Below, one piece after another: positions 33,295 to 39,076 of a DNA stretch of 39,076 bases (positions are counted from its first letter, which is position 1; every line of letters starts with the position of its first letter). The stretch is from an uncultured Sutterella sp. (GTDB taxonomy: Bacteria > Pseudomonadota > Gammaproteobacteria > Burkholderiales > Burkholderiaceae_F): positions 1 through 39,076 of the forward strand of contig CAJJRX010000022.1 in assembly GCA_905194315.1 (NCBI GenBank), given 5' to 3'. The position numbers and the translations under genes are program-made. Below the pieces are notes generated by a model. It worked only from the letters and a program-made list of their open reading frames with translations. It ran no database searches and was not told the DNA's origin.

Positions 33295-34398
33295 ATGACT
33301 GAAATTCTGGACCCCATTGCTCTGCGCCGCGAGCTCCACGAAATGCCCGAACTCTCCTTCAAGGAGGTCCGCACGTCGAAATTTGTCGCTGATACGCTTG
33401 AGCGTCTCGGCTACGAAGTGCAGCGTAACGTCGGAGACACGACCGGTGTGGTTGGCGTCATCCGCGGTGCTGAACCCGGCCCCGTGCTGATGATCCGCGC
33501 CGATATGGACGCGCTGCCGTTTGAAATTGACGGCAAGCCCTGTGCCATTCATGCCTGCGGCCATGACGCACACACCTCGATGGTGCTGGCCGCCGCAAGT
33601 CAGCTCAAGGATATCGTCCGTCGCGGTACGCTCAAAGTGCTCTTTCAGCCGGCAGAGGAAACCATTGAAGGCGCGCTTGCCATGATCCGCGCCGGTGCCA
33701 TTGATGATGTGGACATGATTGTCGGGGCGCATATCCGCCCGGTGCAGGACCTTGAACCGGGTACGATGTGTGCTGCGGTGAACCATACGGCAAGCACCAC
33801 ACTCAGTGTTACCGTCAAAGGCCGCAGCGCTCACGCCGCCCGTCCTCATCTCGGGGTGAACGCGATTGATGTCGGCAGTGCCGTTGTGCAGGCCGTGCAG
33901 GCCATCTGGCTCAATCCGGTGGCAAGCTGGAGCGCCAAGTGCACGCAGTTCCATGCTGATCAGGGCGCGACCAACTCCATTCCCGAAGAGGCCCGTCTCA
34001 CCTTTGACGTCCGTGCCGGCACAAATGATCTGATGAAGGAACTCCTTGAGAAGATCAGCCGTGCGGTGACGCTGACGGCCGAAGCTGCCGGAGCGACGGC
34101 TGAAATCCGCTACGGCACGCAGTGCCCGGCCTACGACTACGATGAAAAGCTCATGCAGGAGATTGCCGACTGCATCTGCACCGTGGCCGGTCCCGATAAA
34201 CTTGCCCGTCCCTGCGGCGGCGGTGGCGAGGATTTCCATCACTACCGTCTCGCCCGCCCGGATCTGCCCGCGGCCTACTTTGGCGTCGGTGTCGGCGCCA
34301 CCCCCGGTCTGCACGCTGCAAACATGACCTTTGAGGAGAAGTATCTGCCCATGGGCACCGCGGTTTTCGTCGAATGGGTGCGCCGTCACCTCGGCTGA
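33295..34398 (+). CDS. M20D-type amidohydrolase
   Basis: 367 residues. Typical M20 subfamily D metallopeptidase: ALRRELHEMPELSFKE, VLMIRADMDALPFE, HACGHDAHTSMVLAAA (Cys and His metal ligands), LFQPAEETIEG with the catalytic Glu pair, SAHAARPHLGVNAID in the lid domain, and CGGGGEDFHHYRLA. These enzymes hydrolyse N-acyl amino acids, hippurate or aminobenzoyl-glutamate. The substrate is not evident. No signal peptide, so cytoplasmic. AAGAAGGA precedes the ATG. It has its own promoter and structured leader and two terminator-like hairpins after the stop. Confidence 0.88.
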   Translation: MTEILDPIALRRELHEMPELSFKEVRTSKFVADTLERLGYEVQRNVGDTTGVVGVIRGAEPGPVLMIRADMDALPFEIDGKPCAIHACGHDAHTSMVLAAASQLKDIVRRGTLKVLFQPAEETIEGALAMIRAGAIDDVDMIVGAHIRPVQDLEPGTMCAAVNHTASTTLSVTVKGRSAHAARPHLGVNAIDVGSAVVQAVQAIWLNPVASWSAKCTQFHADQGATNSIPEEARLTFDVRAGTNDLMKELLEKISRAVTLTAEAAGATAEIRYGTQCPAYDYDEKLMQEIADCICTVAGPDKLARPCGGGGEDFHHYRLARPDLPAAYFGVGVGATPGLHAANMTFEEKYLPMGTAVFVEWVRRHLG

Positions 34399-34413
34399 GA
34401 ACACCTGGTTAAC

Positions 34414-34479
34414 GGGCGTTCCCGCTGAACGCCCTTTACGCCCCGTAAAGACGCTCTGGTACATCACCGGAGCGTTTTT
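34414..34479 (+). terminator. Tandem terminator hairpins after the M20D gene
   Basis: GGGCGTT (34414-34420) pairs with AACGCCC (34428-34434), followed by TTTA. A second hairpin, ACGCTCTGGT (34451-34460) with ACCGGAGCGT (34466-34475), has a loop of five and is followed by TTTTC. Confidence 0.75.
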
Positions 34480-34562
34480 CATATTTACGGGCGCAAAAAG
34501 GCCCTGAAATGTGTATGAATGCAAATGAGCGTGTGAGCGTTAAAGATACCTCTGAGGGTCAA

Positions 34563-34571
34563 TGTTAAGAT
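34563..34571 (+). promoter_or_regulatory. Extended -10 promoter of the HxlR gene
   Basis: TGTTAAGAT reads as TG-N-TAAGAT, an extended -10 without a clear -35. It would start transcription near 34578, about 80 nt before the ATG at 34659. Confidence 0.35.
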
Positions 34572-34658
34572 CAGCTGAACGCTCTTGGAGGAGACTTACG
34601 CCCGGGTCAGCAGCCCGATCCGGATCAGCAAACATCAAGATAATAAGAGGCACTATCC

Positions 34659-35048
34659 ATGCTTAAATCCAATCCAGACCTGTTTGGTGTATGTCCCTTT
34701 GTTACTGCGCAGCATCTGCTCTACGGGAAGTGGTCGATTCTGATCATGCACGAGCTGATCTCCGGTCCGCGCCGCTTTAATGAACTGCTCCGTTCGATGC
34801 CCGGCGAGATGACGCACACCACGCTGGTGCGTCAGCTCAAGCACCTTGAGACGGAAGGACTTATCGTTCGTAAGGATTTCGGACAGGTTCCGCCCCGTGT
34901 GGAATACTCTCTTACCGAGCTCGGCATGAAATTTCAGGATGTCCTCGTTGCCATTGAAAAATGGGGGCAGGACTATATCGATCACCTGACCCGGCAGCAT
35001 GTCATTGAAAAGGCGCTTGATACGCCTGAAGGAAACGCTGCCGGCTGA
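34659..35048 (+). CDS. HxlR-family winged-helix regulator
   Basis: 129 residues. The family start is conserved: CPFVTAQHLLYGKWSILIMH, followed by LISGPRRFNELLRSMPG, the recognition segment THTTLVRQLKHLETEGLIVR and the wing VPPRVEYSLTELG. HxlR proteins bind DNA as dimers and often respond to electrophiles or metabolites. AGAGG precedes the ATG. Single gene ending in a strong terminator. Its targets are unknown; the neighbouring M20D and ppsR genes are candidates only by position. Confidence 0.9.
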   Translation: MLKSNPDLFGVCPFVTAQHLLYGKWSILIMHELISGPRRFNELLRSMPGEMTHTTLVRQLKHLETEGLIVRKDFGQVPPRVEYSLTELGMKFQDVLVAIEKWGQDYIDHLTRQHVIEKALDTPEGNAAG

Positions 35049-35083
35049 GTGTCTGCTAAAGGGACGTCGCCAGGAGAAAAGAG

Positions 35084-35121
35084 AGGCGCACAGGTCAACT
35101 GCTGACTGTGCGCCTTTTTTT
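35084..35121. terminator. Terminator after the HxlR gene
   Basis: AGGCGCACAG (35084-35093) pairs with CTGTGCGCCT (35106-35115) and runs into seven T on the plus strand. On the minus strand the T-rich tail is weaker, so it is mainly the HxlR terminator but may also serve ppsR (-, ends 35140). Confidence 0.85.
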
Positions 35122-35139
35122 GCCTCAGAAACAGGTGTT

Positions 35140-35988
35140 TCAGCGGGTCTTGCGGTGATCAAGGCCAAGCTCGGCAATGATCGTGGCTGAAATCTCTTCG
35201 ATCGACTTGGTGGTCGAATTAAGCCAGCGGATGCCTTCACGGTGCATCAGATTCTCGGCATCCTGAATTTCCTGGCGGCAGTTTTCGAGACTGGCGTAGC
35301 GGCTGTTCGGACGGCGTTCGTTACGGATTTCCGAGAGGCGCTCCGGACGGATCGACAGACCGAAGAGTTTGTCGCGCAGCGGAATAAGCGCATCGGGCAG
35401 GGCGCCGCGGTCAAAGTCCTCGGGAATGAGCGGGTAGTTGGCCACCTTCAGTCCGAACTGCATGGCAAGAAAAAGCGAGGTCGGTGTTTTGCCCGAGCGC
35501 GAGACCCCCACCAGAATCACATCGGCCTCATCGAGCCCGCGGTTGGTCTGTCCGTCGTCGTGCTGGAGCGTGTAGTCAATAGCCGCGATACGGCGGTTGT
35601 ACTTCTCGTCATCACGGATACGGTGGCTCTGGCCGATGGAGTGCGCGCTCTTCATGCCGAGTTCGGTTTCAAGCGGCCCGACGAATTTCCGGAACAGGTC
35701 GATGATATGGCCGTTGACCGCTTCATTGAACGTGCGCATGATGTCCGGATCCACGAAAGTCGTGAAGATGATCGGACGCATGCCGTCCTCCTGACCGCGG
35801 CGGTTGATCTGCTGCGCCACGTTGAGCGCCTTTTCAACCGTGTCGGTAAAGGGCAGACGGGTCTGGTGATACGCTAAGTTGGGAAACTGCGTCATGATCG
35901 AATGAGCAAGGGTTTCCGCTGTAATGGCCGTGCCATCACTGACAATGAAAACCTGACGGACAGTTTCTTGTTTGGTTGTTTCTGTCAT
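35140..35988 (-). CDS. ppsR: PEP synthase regulatory kinase/phosphorylase
   Basis: 282 residues, usual length for the DUF299 family. It opens VFIVSDGTAITAETLAHSIM and has the P-loop GVSRSGKTPTSLFLAMQFG and the following segment KVANYPLIPEDFDRG. PpsR inactivates PEP synthase by ADP-dependent phosphorylation of a threonine next to the catalytic histidine, and reactivates it by phosphate-dependent removal. Its target, ppsA, is the divergent gene 447 bp away, which supports the assignment. Ribosome site before the ATG is weak. Confidence 0.93.
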   Translation of the reverse strand: MTETTKQETVRQVFIVSDGTAITAETLAHSIMTQFPNLAYHQTRLPFTDTVEKALNVAQQINRRGQEDGMRPIIFTTFVDPDIMRTFNEAVNGHIIDLFRKFVGPLETELGMKSAHSIGQSHRIRDDEKYNRRIAAIDYTLQHDDGQTNRGLDEADVILVGVSRSGKTPTSLFLAMQFGLKVANYPLIPEDFDRGALPDALIPLRDKLFGLSIRPERLSEIRNERRPNSRYASLENCRQEIQDAENLMHREGIRWLNSTTKSIEEISATIIAELGLDHRKTR

Positions 35989-36435
35989 TGCCTGATAAAT
36001 AGAAAGCAGTCAAAGATAGGCGCATTCTACCCGAATCCACTCCGGGAATGGTTGAAAGCGAAAAAGAAATTAGGAAGAGTAAAAGTGTGATTGCGTTAAA
36101 GAGCCTTTCAGGCTGTGAGCAATTGCACCGGCAGGTACTGCTGAGGAGTCGTGCGTATAACCGCAGACGTCGCCCGGAGAGGTGTCTGACGCTTTCGCAG
36201 AGCGCGGAGCTTCCTTCGCAAAAGCCCGAAAACGCAGTGTTTCAGGAGTCTGTTAAGAGGAAAAGATTTTCTTTTACGGGTTAACCCTGAATTTAAACAC
36301 CGGAATTTTGACGCGTACCAAAAAAAAGGTGATTGGTTTCAAATGCCCGCGCCACAATCAGTGAAATTTCCAAGCGGACAATGTAGAATCCACCGTAATT
36401 GTTTCACCGCTCATTTCGAGCTTTTGAGGATAGAC
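35989..36435. promoter_or_regulatory. ppsR-ppsA divergent control region
   Basis: 447 bp without a convincing gene. For ppsA, GTGAAA (36361-36366) and TAGAAT (36384-36389) are 17 bp apart, giving a start near 36396 and a leader of about 40 nt. An open frame at 36048-36284 has no ribosome site and an unlikely composition, so it is not called. A short A-run (36320-36328) may bend the DNA. No FNR-like box was seen. Confidence 0.45.
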
Positions 36436-38805
36436 ATGATACAAGGTCGTTACGTTTTCCCGTTTAGTCAGCTTCGTATGAATGACGTCGATCGCGTCGG
36501 CGGCAAGAACGCATCTCTCGGCGAACTGCTCAGCCAATTGACTTCTGCGGGCATTCGTGTACCAGATGGTTTTGCCACTACAGCTGAAGCTTTCCGCCTC
36601 TTCATCAAGGAAGGCGGTCTTGAAGAACGCATCGCCCAGCGCCTTGCAGCACTGGACGTTGATGATGTGAAGGCGCTGGCTCAGGCCGGTGCTGAAATCC
36701 GTTCCTGGATTGAAGCAGCACCGTTCCCTGCGGAACTTGAAAAAGAAATCCGCGCCTATTACGACTGGCTCAAAGACGGTCAGGCGGAAATCTCCGTGGC
36801 CGTGCGTTCGTCCGCTACGGCAGAAGACCTTCCTGATGCCTCCTTTGCCGGTCAGCAGGAAACCGTTCTTAATGTGGTCGGCATCGATGCCGTGCTCCTG
36901 CGCATGAAGGAAGTGTTTGCTTCGCTCTACAACGACCGCGCTATCTCCTATCGTGTCCACAAGGGCTTTACCCACACCGAAGTGGCTCTGTCTGCCGGTG
37001 TGCAGCGCATGTGCCGCTCCGACAAGGGTGCCGCCGGCGTGATGTTCACGCTCGATACGGAATCCGGTTTTGACCAGGTCGTGTTTATTACCGCGAGCTA
37101 CGGTCTTGGTGAAACAGTGGTGCAGGGTGCTGTGAACCCTGACGAATTCTATGTGCACAAGCCCATTCTTGATGCCGGCAAGTATCCGATCATCCGCAAG
37201 ACGCTCGGCAGCAAGCTCATCAAGATGGAATTCGAACCTGATTCCACCACGGGCCGCACGGTGCGCACGCTCGATGTGCCCGCTGAAGACCGCCGTCACT
37301 TTGCCATCACCGACGAGGATGTGATCGAACTGGCGAAGTTTGCCCGCATCATCGAGAAGCACTACGGCCGTCCGATGGATATCGAATGGGGTAAGGACGG
37401 TATCGACGGCAAGATCTATATTCTTCAGGCCCGTCCGGAAACCGTGAAGTCCCAGCAGAAGGGTGTGGACGTTCAGCAGCGCTTCACTCTCAAGAGCAAG
37501 GGCCGTCTGCTCTGCCAGGGCCGTGCCATCGGTCAGAAGATCGGTCAGGGTCAGGTCCGTATTGTGGAAAGCGCCACTGAAATGGATCGTGTCCAGCCCG
37601 GCGACGTGCTCGTTACTGACATGACGGACCCCAACTGGGAACCCGTGATGAAGAAGGCCAGCGCCATTGTTACGAACCGCGGCGGCCGCACCTGCCACGC
37701 TGCCATTATTGCCCGCGAACTCGGTATTCCCGCTGTTGTGGGCTGCGGTGACGCCACCGAACGCCTTGTCGAAGGCGACATGGTGACGGTGTCCTGTGCC
37801 GAAGGTGACACGGGTAACATCTACGAAGGTCTGCAGGAGGTTGCTGTTGAAGAGGTCTCCCGCGGTGCACTGCCGGAAATCCCCGTCAAGATCATGATGA
37901 ACGTGGGTAACCCGCAGCTCGCCTTCGAGTTCCAGTCCATCCCCAACAAGGGTGTGGGTCTGGCCCGTCTCGAATTCATCATCAACAACAATATCGGTAT
38001 CCACCCGAAGGTTGTGCTTGACTACCCGAACGTGCCCGGCGAACTCCGTGACGCCGCCGAACGTCTGTCGGCCGGTTACGACTCTCCGAAGGCCTTCTTC
38101 GAGCGCAAGCTCGCTGAAGGGGTGGCCACGATTGCCGCCGCCTTCTACCCGAAGAAGGTTATTGTGCGCCTCTCGGACTTCAAGAGCAACGAATACCGCA
38201 AGCTCATCGGCGGTGCGCAGTACGAACCGGAAGAGGAAAACCCCATGCTCGGTTTCCGCGGTGCAAGCCGTTACATCGCCAACCAGTTTGCGGAATGCTT
38301 CGCAATGGAATGCCGTGCGATGAAGTTTGTGCGCGATGAAATGGGTCTGACCAACGTCGAACTGATGATTCCGTTTGTGCGTACGGTCTATGAAGCTCAG
38401 CGCGTCACCGAAATCATGGCCGAACACGGTCTCAAGCGCGGTGACAACGGCCTTCGCCTCAACATGATGTGCGAAATCCCGTCCAACGCCGTGCTCGCCG
38501 ATCAGTTCCTCGATTACTTTGACGGCTTCTCCATCGGCTCGAACGACATGACGCAGCTCGCTCTGGGTCTTGACCGTGACTCCGGTCTGATCGCTGCAAG
38601 CTTCGACGAACGTAACGACGCCGTGAAGGCACTGCTTGCCATGGCCATCAAGGCCTGCCGTGAACGCGGCAAGTATGTCGGCATCTGCGGTCAGGGTCCT
38701 TCCGACCATGCTGACTTTGCCCAGTGGCTCATGGATCAGGGCATCGAATCGATTTCTCTGAATCCTGACACGGTTGTGGATACGTGGCGCCGCCTCGCCA
38801 AGTAA
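36436..38805 (+). CDS. ppsA: Phosphoenolpyruvate synthase
   Basis: 789 residues from the ATG at 36436, which has GAGGAT upstream; the frame is open further but without a ribosome site. The N-terminal ATP-binding domain starts VGGKNASLGELLSQL and holds VAVRSSATAEDLPDASFAGQ. The swivelling phospho-histidine domain has GGRTCHAAIIARELGIPAVV, with His421 at the same number as in E. coli PpsA. The C-terminal PEP/pyruvate barrel has FSIGSNDMTQLALGLDRDS. It makes PEP from pyruvate and ATP for gluconeogenesis, and the Thr just before the His motif is the PpsR target. Codon use is strongly biased (Glu almost always GAA, Arg CGT or CGC), which suggests high expression. Confidence 0.97.
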   Translation: MIQGRYVFPFSQLRMNDVDRVGGKNASLGELLSQLTSAGIRVPDGFATTAEAFRLFIKEGGLEERIAQRLAALDVDDVKALAQAGAEIRSWIEAAPFPAELEKEIRAYYDWLKDGQAEISVAVRSSATAEDLPDASFAGQQETVLNVVGIDAVLLRMKEVFASLYNDRAISYRVHKGFTHTEVALSAGVQRMCRSDKGAAGVMFTLDTESGFDQVVFITASYGLGETVVQGAVNPDEFYVHKPILDAGKYPIIRKTLGSKLIKMEFEPDSTTGRTVRTLDVPAEDRRHFAITDEDVIELAKFARIIEKHYGRPMDIEWGKDGIDGKIYILQARPETVKSQQKGVDVQQRFTLKSKGRLLCQGRAIGQKIGQGQVRIVESATEMDRVQPGDVLVTDMTDPNWEPVMKKASAIVTNRGGRTCHAAIIARELGIPAVVGCGDATERLVEGDMVTVSCAEGDTGNIYEGLQEVAVEEVSRGALPEIPVKIMMNVGNPQLAFEFQSIPNKGVGLARLEFIINNNIGIHPKVVLDYPNVPGELRDAAERLSAGYDSPKAFFERKLAEGVATIAAAFYPKKVIVRLSDFKSNEYRKLIGGAQYEPEEENPMLGFRGASRYIANQFAECFAMECRAMKFVRDEMGLTNVELMIPFVRTVYEAQRVTEIMAEHGLKRGDNGLRLNMMCEIPSNAVLADQFLDYFDGFSIGSNDMTQLALGLDRDSGLIAASFDERNDAVKALLAMAIKACRERGKYVGICGQGPSDHADFAQWLMDQGIESISLNPDTVVDTWRRLAK

Positions 38806-38856
38806 CCGGCAGTCTGCAGTGAGTTCCCGGCACGGATAACGTACCGGGAGAGGCCG

Positions 38857-38893
38857 AAAAGCCCGCTTTTCCGACGTGGAGGCGGGCTTTTTT
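38857..38893 (+). terminator. Intrinsic terminator of ppsA
   Basis: AAAAGCCCGC (38857-38866) pairs with GCGGGCTTTT (38882-38891) and is followed by TTG. It lies about 50 bp after the ppsA stop codon. Confidence 0.85.
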
Positions 38894-38983
38894 GTGTCTG
38901 CTTTCAGCCGGCAGTCTCTAGAGTATTTCGCTTAGCGGATCTGATTGTGTCCCATAAGAGCGGGAATTCTCTTCTGAGAGGAC

Positions 38984-39013
38984 TTGACGCGGCAGCGCCC
39001 GCGGGCATAGGAT
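38984..39013 (+). promoter_or_regulatory. Promoter reading out of the window
   Basis: TTGACG (38984-38989) and TAGGAT (39008-39013) are 18 bp apart. The transcript would begin near 39020 and leave the window. The 10-mer CTTCTGAGAG occurs at 38971-38980 and again at 39054-39063. No coding frame is recognised in 38894-39076. Confidence 0.4.
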
Positions 39014-39076
39014 TAATCTAAACCGTTGAAGCGGAAGTAACGGCGAACGAAGACTTCTGAGAGAGCCCGAGTAAGG

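Noticed and set aside
36048..36284. Small gene between ppsR and ppsA
   Set aside because: No ribosome site, very Arg/Ser-rich, no similarity recognised; treated as intergenic.
36358..38709. A 783-residue open frame antisense to ppsA
   Set aside because: Mirror frame of a highly biased, highly expressed gene; its openness follows from that codon bias.

Overview
The window looks like chromosome of a gut-type betaproteobacterium. My best guess is Burkholderiales, family Sutterellaceae (Sutterella/Parasutterella-like). The reasons are a divergent ppsR/ppsA pair, a periplasmic FMN-binding-type protein behind an FNR-like site, a NikABC(DE) nickel importer, a YheO-type PAS regulator and a G+C-rich composition. 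No rRNA or tRNA gene, CRISPR array, transposase or phage gene was seen, so the placement rests on protein families and gene order only.

Layout. 1-8200: one large intact SUKH-TPR-SUFU protein (+), a periplasmic FMN-binding-type protein (-), and a broken TPR/DUF4261 gene (-) interrupted by a frameshift and by a TGA where Trp is expected. SUKH and SUFU are immunity-type domains of polymorphic toxin systems, but no toxin gene is in the window. 8200-10100: a threonine-synthase-like PLP enzyme behind a YheO-type regulator (-). 10300-20420: eight co-directional genes (+): a NuoF-tail/GltD-type flavoprotein, an [FeFe]-hydrogenase, a U32-family protein, a DUF805 membrane protein, an N-terminally extended TadA, LdcA, a hybrid sensor kinase and a NarL-type response regulator. 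20530-27820: ppk1, then a nickel importer operon (nikA-nikB-nikC-fused nikDE, all -). 28150-30790: an exported low-complexity protein (+) and two small lipoproteins (-). 31020-34400: a cytosine-deaminase-like amidohydrolase plus pyrE (-), divergent from an M20D amidohydrolase (+). 34660-38805: an HxlR regulator, ppsR (-) and ppsA (+).

How the genes fit together. HydA and its flavoprotein partner look like an NAD(P)H-linked hydrogen module of the glutamate-synthase-like (GltD-linked) type. No HydE, HydF or HydG maturase is in the window. PpsR controls PpsA by reversible phosphorylation, and both are encoded here. PyrE and the amidohydrolase suggest pyrimidine-base salvage.

The most interesting non-coding signals are in the 577-bp divergent region 32718-33294. 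Each direction has its own sigma70-like promoter and its own strongly structured leader. The M20 leader has mutually exclusive helices, one of which resembles a terminator, so it is a candidate attenuator or riboswitch. The leader of the amidohydrolase-pyrE operon holds a long imperfect helix whose G-U pairs make sense only on the transcribed strand. Other notable items are the in-frame TGA at 6079-6081, the unusual hydrogenase pair, and helically phased repeats upstream of nikA.
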